From: Ypsolopha sequella
Taxonomy: Eukaryota > Arthropoda > Insecta > Lepidoptera > Ypsolophidae
DNA length: 64,000 nucleotides
Direction of reading: 5' to 3'
NCBI GenBank assembly: GCA_934047225.1
Contig: OW204012.1
Span: 2,852,001-2,916,000 of the forward strand
Part shown: piece by piece, positions 21,005 through 31,223 of the stretch
Layout: each line of letters begins with the position of its first letter
Numbering within the stretch: position 1 is the stretch's first letter
The notes under the pieces: model-generated
Database searches by the model: none
The model's input: only the letters and a program-made list of their open reading frames with translations
Told to the model about the DNA's origin: nothing
Program-made: the position numbers and the translations under genes

Positions 21005-21490
21005 TACCCTGTAATCAGCACCCTAATACAAACTGATTGCCGTAATCTCAAGTTATGTGCTGTCACCCGTTGAGGAGTTCTATGGTAATGAGGCCAAGAT
21101 CAAAGTTCAGGTGGAGAAATTACAATTTACAAGTAGTACTCAGCAATCACTATCCTAATACAAAGCGATTGCCTTAATCTTGAGTGGTATGCTGTCGTCC
21201 GTTAAGGAGTTCTATGGTGGTGAAGCCAGGATGGAAGGTCAGGTGGGTATTCTGATAATTTCCAAGAAATGCCCGACAATCAGCACCCTACCAAAGTGAT
21301 TGCCGCAATCTCGAGGTAAGTGCTCTCATTCGTTAAAGAGTTCTATGGTAATGACTTAATAAGACCAGGATCGAAGGTCAGGTGGAAGATTGACAATTTC
21401 CAAGTAATACTCTGCGATCAACATCGTAGTACAAAGCGATTTCCTTAATATCAAGTGGTACGCTGTTACTTTCTGAGGCGTTCCACTGCC
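21005..21490. repeat. tandem repeat, about 120-135 bp unit, four diverged copies
   Basis: Each unit has an AAGCGATTGCC-like block, an AGGAGTTCTATGG-like block and a GAAGGTCAGGTGG-like block in the same order. Units begin near 21010, 21140, 21270 and 21405. Divergence is clear, so it is older than the 25.4-kb array. Confidence 0.7.
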
Positions 21491-22271
21491 TATCTCTGAA
21501 AACTTTCATCAGATCATGGTCAATCTTAAAATGGGACCTACCTCAAAGGAAATTTTTCCAAACAAAAAAAGAATCATTCAATTCAGTTCAGAATTGACGG
21601 AGATAAGGAATAACATACCCAAAAAAAATACAGTTGAATTGAGATCCTCCTCTTTTTTTCAAGTCGGTTAAAAAAAAGTATTTACTAAAAGCTAAATACT
21701 ATAAAGTCGTTGAAAAACTAAATCGTGAAAAACTCAAGCCTACCATCGCAATTTGTTTTTTTTGTGATGGCAACTGTGCGAGTAGGACACAGGCATCGAC
21801 TGTGTGTTGTCCCGCTCGGCACGTTTTCTCTAGTTGGTTGTGTCATAATAAAATAACTTTTAACTGTATGAAATAGAGTCTATTTTTCTACGCGTAACAT
21901 CCTTCAGTGCTCAATCCAGTTTACGTATACATCCATGCTATTTTTATAATCGTCACACCGTTTATTTAAATAAAGCCTTGGCCACCCTTGGCCGAAAAAA
22001 ATATTTATACAAAGAGTGGTAACTGCCAAGAACCTACCACGATCCAGGGCCGTAAAACTTATTATAAAAAAAAAAAGCGTACCACGAATTCAGCTATTTG
22101 ATTATTTCTATTCGTAGTATCCCTCTATAATTTGTGTTTCTATTGCTTGTGCTTAAAAATGGATCTTCAAAAGAATGGTTGGTATAAATTAAATATTTTG
22201 ACACACTTAGAAAGTTCGTATTTTCAAAATAGTTTTTTTAGGTTACATCTTATCCAATATTTCTTTCCCAG
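21491..22271. other. non-coding DNA before exon A2
   Basis: No coding exon seen. The end of this stretch (22235-22271) is a pyrimidine-rich acceptor region for exon 22272-22402. Confidence 0.4.
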
Positions 22272-22402
22272 CTATAAAGCAGGAGCTATTGGATGCTACT
22301 GACACAGATCGACGCCCAGAGTCTTCTGGTGGTATCAAAGAGCCAGATCCATGTTTAATCCCTCAGGAATTTGTACAACGTGAAATTAAAACAGACATTG
22401 TT
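22272..22402 (+). CDS. zinc-finger gene, internal linker exon A2
   Basis: A 131-bp exon after TTTCTTTCCCAG and before a GTT/GTGAGT donor; phase 1 in, phase 0 out; 43 full codons. It starts IKQELLDATDTD and includes REIKTDI. This resembles exon A1 (IKEAVTATDT) in start and phases, so the two are probably paralogous modules. It joins exon 25416-25491 in phase. An upstream exon ending in phase 1 is needed: exon 7414-7492 would fit. No structured domain is present. Confidence 0.7.
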
Positions 22403-22794
22403 GTGAGTACTAATAAAAATAATTTTATTAAGTTTTGTATATAAACCTATCACCTAAAAAGTGTGAGGTGTTTTTCTGAGTGTGTATTATCGTATTATCA
22501 CATAAACAGTCATAAAATTTTAATCTATTATCTAAGTAAACAGTAAACACATTAATTGACATCAAACTTTATGTCCCAACTCTAGAAGTAACTAGACTGG
22601 AGTGCTTACATCTGTAGGAAGACACCAAGGAACCAAAATTTTATGGAAGCATAAACTCGCTTAAAACTTGATCCCACCGCTTAAGTGTTTAAGTGCACAG
22701 GTGGGCAGGGCTTATATTTATTATGTGTATTACGTTAATCAGCCTTGCGCTGAGTGCCCATCCGCACTAGTGAGCACAACAAAATTATAACGAA

Positions 22795-22890
22795 ATGCCA
22801 GGCTGCACAGTGAAATGTTGCATAAGCAACCTGAACAAACTGCAGGAGTCATGGCGTCAGTTTTTATGCATAAGTATTCGAAATTTTCTT
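22795..22890 (+). pseudogene. THAP-like first-exon fragment
   Basis: ATG followed by MPGCTVKCC resembles the first cysteines of a THAP domain. The similarity is short and then lost; the region upstream (22560-22790) may be part of the same decayed element. Confidence 0.35.
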
Positions 22891-24050
22891 GAATTTAAAA
22901 TCAAAATCTCTAAAAACGATTGACACATTACCACATATAGTGCTTTTTACATTTTCGTCTTTAAAACAATGATATAAAGACTGACTAGGTCCATTCTTTT
23001 CGGTCCTTCTCAAGTCTATGATTGGCTGGAATCGGAATGGCATGATAATCACTAGCCAATCATATTGCGATTATTGGAGTGAGCTAAGTATGTGTAGTAT
23101 AGGTACTCAAAATCACACACAACCTCCGTGTCGTGGGGTCATAATCCTAGGAAGGGACGTACTGAGATAGATTTCTATAAAATTTTAGTTTGTTGGAAGA
23201 CTCGTTAAAAGAAGTGATCTTTATGCAGTGAACAAAAAAAACAGAAGTTTCAATTAGAGCTAAAAAAATGACCAAAGTGTATTGAACGCAATTTTGTATG
23301 GCGACAACTCCAGTAGCATTCATTGTGTCTTTGAGTTGAATAATGACAGCTTTCCCAGTGTCGCATGACAACAGTACAAACCAATCATGAGTCTTTTGCC
23401 CCTTTCAGTCTCTGGTGCCATTTTCGAATTACACTTAGAAGTGAGTCTTTCATGATTTTTCCTTTGCCACTTTTATGTATCCATTAATCATGATATTTTT
23501 TCTATTAGTCGCTTCAATGACTCGTTACTCTTGAAAAATAAAGAATTTGAAGGATATTTTTTTTTGCCTGGCCTTGTTATATGAAGGCAGCGCTCCACTA
23601 TGATTATAAGCTTCTTGTCCAAACTTGATATAGGTTGGACCTATCCCCATACTTCAGGCACAAATACTAATAAGTATATAGGGCTTGCATTTGAATACCC
23701 CCCCGCCACACCGCTGGCATCTGATGTCAAATTCAAATAGTTTTTTTTGCAAAGTAGATATACAGGGTGGAAAAAATTCAAGGGCCCTGGAGGGGAACTA
23801 CCTTAAATCCTTTAGTTAGCTCATTTTACTGAAAGGAAACATTCCTTTATTTTTTAAAAGAAACAAAACTGCATTCAAAGATCTTTTAAAATTTGCTTGT
23901 CTCAACCGGGAACTGAACCAACTAAAAATAAAAAAAATAAACCCTCGCTATTTTACGATACGAATCGGTAGGATTATTGTTCAGGATAAAATTTGTCTAA
24001 TAATTTTTTTACTGTCAAACTTGAACTTCTGATTGCTTTTCCGGAAAAAA
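22891..24050. other. intron-like DNA, nothing firmly recognised
   Basis: No credible exon or clear repeat. The ORFs at 22864-23052 and 23147-23371 have no domain. A TACAGGGTGG motif at 23760 could be the end of a mobile element but no partner end was found. Confidence 0.35.
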
Positions 24051-24067
24051 GTTCTATGCACGCCACA

Positions 24068-24140
24068 GGACATAGATAGATATAGATAAATAAATATAAA
24101 GATAGATAGACAGATAGACAGATAGATAGATATATTGTGG
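24068..24140. repeat. GATA/GACA microsatellite
   Basis: Imperfect GATA and GACA tetranucleotide repeats, about 70 bp. Confidence 0.85.
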
Positions 24141-24249
24141 ATATATAAATGGATAGATACCTCAAAAGGAAAAATGGAATTCTAAAAAGATCACTTGTGT
24201 GGCTGTCTGTCTGTCCGTCTGTTACAGCCGATTTGCTCTGGCACACATA

Positions 24250-24945
24250 CTTTCAAGAATTTTCATGTCCACTATATTAAATTTCAAAATCGATGCCATT
24301 TTCGTAATGAACGTCCCAAAAAAGCATAAAAACGACATCCATATTGATATTTACACATTTCAACATTTTAACCCCATCGCAACCCAACAGGGGATGATGG
24401 TATTTCACGTCCGCTATGTTGGATTTAGAAATCATTGTTGTTTTCGTAATCAGCGACCCGATAATCCATACAAACGATACCCATGTTGGTTTTCAGACTT
24501 TGTCACCCCATTTCCCCCTTTTAGGGGTTAAATTCTGGAAAAGTCTTTTTCACGTCCACCACGTTGGATTTTAAAATCGTTGTTGTTTTCGTAATTGGAG
24601 ACCCGATTAACCATACAAACGATACCCATGTTGATTTTCAGACCTTGTCAACCCATTTCCCCCTTTTAGGAGTTGATTTCTGAAAAAACCTGAAACACAT
24701 GTTTACTCATTTATAGATAGGAGTACTCCTGTGAAGTCTCAAATAAAATAGTCTAACTAATCTTGTTTCCCCATACAAACTTTGGACCCCCATTTCACCC
24801 CCTTAGGGGGTGAATTTTGAAAAATCCTTTCTTAGTGGATGCCTACACATAAGGCATCTATATGCAAAATTTCAAGTTTCTAGGACCAGCGGTCTAGCCG
24901 GTGCGTTGACATATCAGTCAGTCAGTCAGTCAGGACTTTGAATTT
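24250..24945 (+). repeat. dispersed repeat with internal duplication
   Basis: A unit of about 130-150 bp (with TTGTTGTTTTCGTAAT, ACAAACGATACCCATGTTG and CCCATTTCCCCCTTTTAGG) occurs at least twice between 24390 and 24680, followed by a tail ending in CAGTCAGTCAGTCAGG. From general knowledge such CCCCTTAGGGG-type repeats with a CAGT tail are common in Lepidoptera. Non-coding. Confidence 0.55.
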
Positions 24946-25002
24946 TATATAGGTACGAGTATATACAGATTAAATAGATCTATGTCATTGAAATTTTCAT
25001 TG

Positions 25003-25390
25003 ATAGTAGTTTATGCTACAAGGGCGCAAAGGAATAAATTACGAGGACGATTTAAAACATGAGCGTAGCGAGTGTTTTAAACGTAACCGAGTAATTTATT
25101 GCTTTTACGCCCGTGTATCATACTACGTTTTTCAATGCATAGTGTGAGGAAATGAAAACAAATATAATCTTGTGAACTTTAAATTATAATTGGCTCAAAA
25201 AGACTGTATCCAGAGCCGTTAAACTGTGTAAAAAAAAAGTATAACATCTATGGTACACAGGAAAGTCTGCAGGTTAGCCAACCATTGTAAATAAATTAAA
25301 AAAAAAATTAATAATAAAGCCCTAGGGCAAAATAATCGACTTTTTGTTCGGTTTGTGGGCCTTTACGAGCACATGCATTGAAAATAAATA
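25003..25390 (+). repeat. dispersed MITE, AAGGGCG family, copy 2
   Basis: Matches 8444-8846 over its length. It ends only about 25 bp before the acceptor of exon B2, so the branch-point region of that intron is probably MITE-derived. Confidence 0.8.
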
Positions 25391-25415
25391 TAGTAAGCTT
25401 TTCTCACTTTTATAG

Positions 25416-25491
25416 AATATACAAGATTACCTGGACATCGGTGAAACGATGGTCACAGAGCGGGACGGCGTGACACGCAATATGACAACAG
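25416..25491 (+). CDS. zinc-finger gene, internal exon B2, source of the minisatellite
   Basis: A 76-bp exon between TCACTTTTATAG and an ACAACAG/GTAAGG donor; phase 0 in, phase 1 out; 25 full codons beginning NIQDYLDIG. Phases and start match exon B1. The last 48 bases of the exon plus 23 bases of intron are the unit that is repeated 26 times downstream. Only the first donor keeps an open frame: reading into the second unit meets TGA inside GCGTGAC. The exon is squeezed between a MITE and the repeat array. Function unknown beyond being part of a linker. Confidence 0.7.
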
Positions 25492-27290
25492 GTAAGGACT
25501 GTACCTATCCAATCAAACGATGGTCACACAGCGGGACGGCGTGACACGCAATATGACAACAGGTAAGGACTGTACCTATCCAATCAAACGATGGTCACAC
25601 AGCGGGACGGCGTGACACGCAATATGACAACAGGTAAGGAAGGACTGTACCTATCCAATCAAACGATGGTCACAGAGCGGTACGGCGTGACACGCAATAT
25701 AACAACAGGTAAGGACTGTACCTATCCAATCGAACGATGGTCACAGAGCGGGACGGCGTGACACGCAATATGACAACAGGTAAGGACTGTACCTATCCAA
25801 TCGAACGATGGTCACAGAGCGGGACGGCGTGACACGCAATATGACAACAGGTAAGGACTGTACCTATCCAATCAAACGATGGTCACAGCGGGACGGCGTG
25901 ACACGCAATATGACAACAGGTAAGGACTGTACCTATCCAATCAAACGATGGTCACAGAGCGGGACGGCGTGACACGCAATATGACAACAGGTAAGGACTG
26001 TACCTATCCAATCGAACGATGGTCACAGAGCGGGACGGCGTGACACGCAATATGACAACAGGTAAGGACTGTACCTATCCAATCAAACGATGGTCACAGA
26101 GCGGGACGGCGTGACCGCAATATGACAACAGGTAAGGACTGTACCTATCCAATCGAACGATGGTCACAGAGCGGGACGGCGTGACACGCAATATGACAAC
26201 AGGTAAGGACTGTACCTATCCAATCAAACGATGGTCACAGAGCGGGACGGCGTGACACGCAATATGGCAACAGGTAAGGACTGTACCTATCCAATCAAAC
26301 GATGGTCACAGAGCGGGACGGCGTGACACGCAATATGACAACAGGTAAGGACTGTACCTATCCAATCAAACGATGGTCACAGAGCGGGACGGCGTGACAC
26401 GCAATATGACAACAGGTAAGGACTGTACCTATCCAATCAAACGATGGTCACAGAGCGGGACGGCGTGACACGTAATATGACAACAGGTAAGGACTGTACC
26501 TATCCAATCAAACGATGGTCACAGAGCGGGACGGCGTGACCGCAATATGACAACAGGTAAGGACTGTACCTATCCAATCGAACGATGGTCACAGAGCGGG
26601 ACGGCGTGACACGCAATATGACAACAGGTAAGGACTGTACCTATCCAATCAAACGATGGTCACAGAGCGGGACGGCGTGACCGCAATATGACAACAGGTA
26701 AGGACTGTACCTATCCAATCGAACGATGGTCACAGAGCGGGACGGCGTGACACGCAATATGACAACAGGTAAGGACTGTACCTGTCCAATCAAACGATGG
26801 TCACAGAGCGGGACGGCGTGACCGCAATATGACAACAGGTAAGGACTGTACCTATCCAATCGAACGATGGTCACAGAGCGGGACGGCGTGACACGCAATA
26901 TGACAACAGGTAAGGACTGTACCTATCCAATCAAACGATGGTCACAGAGCGGGACGGCGTGACACGCAATATGACAACAGGTAAGGACTGTACCTATCCA
27001 ATCAAACGATGGTCACAGAGCGGGACGGCGTGACACGCAATATGACAACTGGTAAGGACTGTACCTATCCAATCAAACGATGGTCACAGAGCGGGACGGC
27101 GTGACACGTAATATGACAACAGGTAAGGACTGTACCTATCCAATCAAACGATGGTCACAGAGCGGGACGGCGTGACACGTAATATGACAACAGGTAAGGA
27201 CTGTACCTATCCAATCAAACGATGGTCACAGAGCGGGACGGCGTGACACGTAATATGACAACAGGTAAGGACTGTACCTATCCAATCAAA
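25444..27290 (+). repeat. minisatellite of 26 units of about 71 bp, each with a splice donor
   Basis: Units read AAACGATGGTCACAGAGCGG ... ACAACAGGTAAGG ... CCTATCCAATC. I counted 26 GGTAAGG sites, from 25491 to 27264, at spacings of 69-74 bp. Variants mark sub-arrays: units lacking AC (GACCGC) occur at about 26131, 26556, 26697 and 26839, and a CAATCG start recurs between them, giving a two-unit higher-order repeat near 26.5-26.9 kb. Units are nearly identical, so the array is young or homogenised. The unit overlaps coding exon B2. Confidence 0.97.
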
Positions 27291-27470
27291 GATTATATCG
27301 ATTATATTCATCACTATTATTCCTTATACTCAAATTCCCCCATCACTTAAACAAACACAACATACAACTACACACACTCAGCCAAAGGCAAAGCTTAACT
27401 AAGTTTGAAACACATTTAATTTTATTTTGATTAGTTTTTTTTTCTTTTCTTAATATCTCTAACTTTTAGC

Positions 27471-27893
27471 TTAAGGCGATATGTAAAAGTTTTAGCGTCC
27501 CTGTTACTCCATATGCGTAAAACCCTCAGTGCGAGAGGGACGGATTCGTGGAAAAGTAGCAAAAAGTCGGTTTCTTATCAATATAAAATGTACTCAAGTT
27601 ACTATCAAAATTTCGTTTAACCAGGTCCTAGATATTGTTAAAACGCATCTAATAAAATATAATTCAGTCTATACGTCATTCTGAATTGTCAAACCAGGAG
27701 AATTGGTGTCGAAAAAGACCTTATTTCAATAAATATTTCTATCGAGCCGAATTTCTCCAATCGCGTTTCTGTTTTAACAGATCCCTAGAAAAAGGTTCCA
27801 AAAATAATATACTATTTTATCAAAACAATACATTATTTACTGAAGTAGATATGCACGTTCTAAAAGTGTCGATTTTTTTCTGTAGCGCCTTAA
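27471..27893 (+). repeat. TTAA-flanked MITE, GGCGATATG family, copy 2 (complete)
   Basis: Starts TTAA/GGCGATATG and ends TAGCGCC/TTAA at 27890-27893, so both ends and the TTAA duplication are visible. About 415 bp; no coding capacity. The ORF at 27686-28036 runs across it and is not a gene. Confidence 0.8.
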
Positions 27894-28171
27894 TAATGTA
27901 CACACTAGTTAATATTTGTAACTTGGCTGGGTTGAGCCTAGCTCTCACACAACAATGCAAATTAGGGTGGGAGCTAGTGCACTGCATTAGAATGATACTT
28001 TTTTGTAATATATTTTATTTTATTTTTTTTGAATAATTATATCGTTATTTTAAATTAAAAAATTCAAGCACAAATATTAATTTGTGGTAATGAAAAATGC
28101 TATAATCTATGTTTATTTATGTATATTTGCTTACAAATTAATTTTAAGTTCTGCCGACTAGAACCCATGTA

Positions 28172-28377
28172 GAAGGTGACTTTTTTGAACATCGTCCAAA
28201 TTCATACTGGAGGCTTGGTTAGTGATCAGTATCATGGATCAGCAGGAACATTTTTAAATCGCTATGGGGAGTCGAAATTTCATTTTACGAATTTCACAAA
28301 AAATGTTATTAATCCATAATACTGACCACTTACCGAACCTCCAGTATGAATTTGGACGATGTTCAGAAAGTCACCTT
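28172..28377. repeat. foldback MITE with the shared hairpin module
   Basis: Arms of about 60 bp start AAGGTGACTTTTTTGAACAT and end with the inverse (AGTCACCTT). They contain the CATACTGGAGGCTTGGTTAG block related to 15031-15293. The right arm ends 42 bp before exon A3. Confidence 0.75.
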
Positions 28378-28419
28378 GTATATCATTGGCCACAATTCAC
28401 ATTAATTTTTTACTTACAG

Positions 28420-28478
28420 CTGTAGAAGAGGAATTAGAAAACACGTGTGTGGAGAAGGTGAACCCTGCAAAGGAAACT
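28420..28478 (+). CDS. zinc-finger gene, internal linker exon A3
   Basis: A 59-bp exon between TTACTTACAG and an ACT/GTAAGT donor; phase 1 in, phase 0 out; 19 full codons, acidic (VEEELENTCVEKV). Phases match exons A1 and A2, and its entry fits the exit of exon B2. The next exon was not identified with confidence. A CATA microsatellite starts about 20 bp after the donor. Confidence 0.6.
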
Positions 28479-28499
28479 GTAAGTTACTTTCTGTTCAGT

Positions 28500-28545
28500 T
28501 CATACATACATACATACATACACACATACATACATACATACAAAC
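28500..28545. repeat. CATA microsatellite
   Basis: About ten imperfect CATA units just inside the intron after exon A3. Confidence 0.85.
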
Positions 28546-28599
28546 TCCTTCCTCTGCCCATGTGCATACACACATACGAGTATATATACGGTCTGACTT

Positions 28600-29400
28600 C
28601 CTATCAGAAGGCTATTAAATCCACGATGGTTGTGCGGCCAGCCGCCCTCACTGCGTTACGCCAGGGTCACAGCTTCAGGCTTCTGGCGGCGCTTCTTGCT
28701 GCGCTTCCAGGCTAAGCGCTCGACACTAGGTTCGTCCTGTGCGCTCAATCACTGTTTTAACCGCCCCCCTCCCCGCACACCGCCGTCGAGAGAGCGCAAG
28801 TCGCTCGAAGCCGGACAAGACGCGCGAGCGACGACCCATGGCCGGCTCAACACAACTTCATACATTTGTTCTCTCCGTCGGCGCCGTCGCAAGAAGAACC
28901 GCTTGGCGCGCCTGAAGCTATGGCCGAGGGGTTAGGCCTTGGTTTTTTCAAAACGTACACGACTGCTGGCAGAGCGGCTCGATCGCTACCGCCGACAGCT
29001 TGTTGAACGACCCGTCATAGTGCACTGTAGACGCCGTGCGTCCGACCGTCGCAGTGCTCAAAATCGATTGTGCATCAAACGCAGTGTTGCCAGACACACT
29101 GTAATTACAGTAGATCTACTGTACACTGTAGTACTTAATAAAATTACAGTGTATGGAGACACTGTAATTTTCTAATGCAAAAAGTCACATAAGTTAGTTG
29201 AAAATGGCGAAAAATATGAAAATTAATGAATTCTACTGTAATTTGGTCCCAAACACTGTAATTTTGAGCCCTCAACATTGTAATATGAGTTTCCTCATCT
29301 GGCAATACTGATCAGACGCGACGGCCGGATGCCACGGCCACATTCATCGCGTCGCTGCCGGTATGCGAAAGAGAAGACTCTCACCCATACCCCCATTTCA
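28600..29400. other. GC-rich patch of unknown nature
   Basis: 28625-29080 and 29311-29360 are much richer in G+C and CpG than anything around. Frames are open for about 100 codons on the + strand (28630-28935) but show arginine-rich, low-complexity translations with no domain. It could be a promoter or first exon region, part of an unknown mobile element, or transferred DNA. A hAT-like MITE is inserted in it. Confidence 0.4.
29082..29310. mobile_element. hAT-like MITE with 8-bp target duplication
   Basis: Ends CAGTGTTGCCAGA and TCTGGCAATACTG are inverted repeats beginning with CAG. Flanks ATCAAACG (29074-29081) and ATCAGACG (29311-29318) form an 8-bp duplication with one mismatch. Inside are several ACTGTAATT motifs in both orientations, like the subterminal repeats of hAT elements. 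229 bp, non-coding. Confidence 0.75.
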
Positions 29401-29461
29401 CACAAAGAGAGGACCTAAACTTCCTACACTTTCCAAGTTATTTATGTAGCGTTTTTTGTAG

Positions 29462-29780
29462 ACATATTATAATATATATAATCGGGTCTACCGCGATCAA
29501 TTTTTACCTTTTTACGAAAAGGGGGACACCCGACGTTTCGAGACAGTTGCATGTCTCGTGGTCTACGAGAAACTGGCAAGTATAGCGAGGCGCAGTGATG
29601 AGATGCAGGTGACGACCGAAGTATTTTCCTTGTACCCGCATCTCATCACTGCGCCTCGCCATACTTGCCAGTTTCCCGTAGACCACGAGACATGCAACTG
29701 TCTCGAAACGTCGGGTGTCCCCCTTTTCGTAAAAAGGTAAAAATTGATCGCGGTAGACCCGACTATATATATTATAATGT
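29462..29780. repeat. near-perfect palindrome, about 320 bp
   Basis: Left arm about 29462-29609, right arm about 29637-29780, with a spacer of about 27 bp. Arms contain GGGGGACACCCGACGTTTCG and its inverse and differ at few sites. The inner part on the right reads CTGTCTCGAAACGTCGGGTG; from general knowledge such GAAACGTC stretches recall the terminal repeats of Penelope-like elements, here head to head. ORFs on both strands are by-products. Confidence 0.85.
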
Positions 29781-30000
29781 GTACGAAACGCGAGAGTTTA
29801 AAGTTATATTTTGTAGACATGTTATTTAAAATGCTCTTACAAATTAATTTTAAGATTCAATTGTTTTCCTATTTTGTCTATAAGTATATAAATACTACAT
29901 ACCCGGGGATAGAGGCGGTGTATGCTGAGATACAGGCTTATCAACTTTTCAGCAGCAGATGCTATCAACATGTACATAGTATTATATAAGCCTATATACC

Positions 30001-30563
30001 GGGTGTCCCAAAAGAAAGTTTATATTTGTTTAGTTTCCTGTGTGAACGCAAAGAATCCGAGGGGCCCGGGGGGTATATCAATCGGTAGCCTGGCTTCTGG
30101 GAATTTGGACGCAATGGAGGTTTTCTCGGGGGTGGACCGCGCGTTCTGTGTGCTAACATTTTACAAATACCCTAAAAACAGTGATTCAGCGAAAAAGCAC
30201 GGAGGAAATTTTGCAGTCATTACGGTTTGAGTAAGTTAAATTATGCGCCAAGTGTTCTCCTCATTCGAAAATGGATTAAAAAAATTAAAAAGACCGCTTT
30301 AGCACTTTTTAATCTATTTTCGAATGAGGAGAACACTTTTCGTATAATTTTTAAGTTACTCAAACCACAATGACTTCAAAATTTTCTCCGTTATTTTTCG
30401 CTGAATCACCGTTTTTAGGGTACTTGTAAAATGTTAGCACACAGAACACGCGGTCCAACCCTGAGAAAACATCCATAGTGTCTAAATTCCCAGAAGCCAG
30501 GCTATCGATTGACATACACCTACCAACATACCTTACCAAATATAAACTTTCTTTTGGGACACC
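30001..30563. repeat. foldback element, GGGTGTCCCAAAAG ends, 563 bp
   Basis: Ends GGGTGTCCCAAAAGAAAG and CTTTCTTTTGGGACACC; arms of roughly 260 bp meet near 30280-30300. Arms are imperfect in places (e.g. the GGGGCCCGGGGGG part at 30060 has no good partner). Non-coding. Confidence 0.8.
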
Positions 30564-30638
30564 TTTTATTTTTAGTTTTAAACACAATGTGTAAAAATTG
30601 CCCGTTTTTTGGTTAAAATAAACATTCTTCTTATTAAA

Positions 30639-30799
30639 CCCGATTTTGAAGGCTTTAATTTTAGTTTCAGTTATGTCAAAACTAAATTTTCTTTATTGCA
30701 AAATAGCCCTTAAATGTTAGGAACATGAGTGAAATTACATTGGAATAATTTTAGTTTTGACAGCACTAAAACTAAAATTAAAGCCTTCAAAATCGGCTA
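30639..30799. repeat. foldback MITE, GAAGGCTTTAATTTT family, copy 2
   Basis: Ends CCGATTTTGAAGGC and GCCTTCAAAATCGG; related to 7904-8065. Confidence 0.75.
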
Positions 30800-30884
30800 C
30801 ATTATATCACTAAAATTAGGGTGAGTGTCCATCATAACGAAATAGATAACATAGCTAACTCACTATTAATAATTATAACGCTCT

Positions 30885-31223
30885 CAACAGCCCCTTTTCT
30901 CCTCCCTATCTTCGAGACCGGTTTGTCCCTATTAAATCCCTTGGCCGCCTTCAGCGACCGAGTAGAGCTATGCTCCTCCGATGTCCCGAACACAGCACCA
31001 ACATGTATACAAATCTTTTCACAGTATCAGCAATCCGCCTGTGGAACAGTCTTCCTCTGGACATCCGACAATCTCCCACCATCTCTACCTTTAAAACCAG
31101 AGTCTATCAACACTATCTGCGGCTACAGAGTCAGTCACCACACCTATAATAATTTCCACTTTGTCCCCTGAGTCATCCTTCTCGTAACTACCGATATATT
31201 GTTGTATATTTATTTATGTATAG
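30885..31223 (+). pseudogene. LINE RT C-terminus and 3' region, truncated
   Basis: From about 30888 a + strand frame reads the end of a LINE ORF (YLRDRFVPI, then AIRLWNSLPLDIRQ, TFKTRVYQHYL) to a stop near 31148. This is the typical C-terminal signature of insect jockey/CR1/L2-like elements. It has no RT core. The following 3' region is interrupted at 31223 by the BEL/Pao element. Confidence 0.75.

Noticed and set aside
26641..26898. Minus-strand ORF of 85 codons with repeated peptides
   Set aside because: A by-product of the 71-bp minisatellite; no start context or domain.
25444..27290. CRISPR-like array
   Set aside because: Units are contiguous 71-bp direct repeats without unique spacers, and the DNA is eukaryotic.
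28630..28935. Arginine-rich + strand ORF of 101 codons
   Set aside because: GC-rich DNA gives long chance frames; no domain, splice signals or homology pattern.
29562..29820. Hammerhead core in the 29.5-kb palindrome
   Set aside because: A stem followed by GAAACGTC is present, but no CTGANGA box precedes it on either arm.
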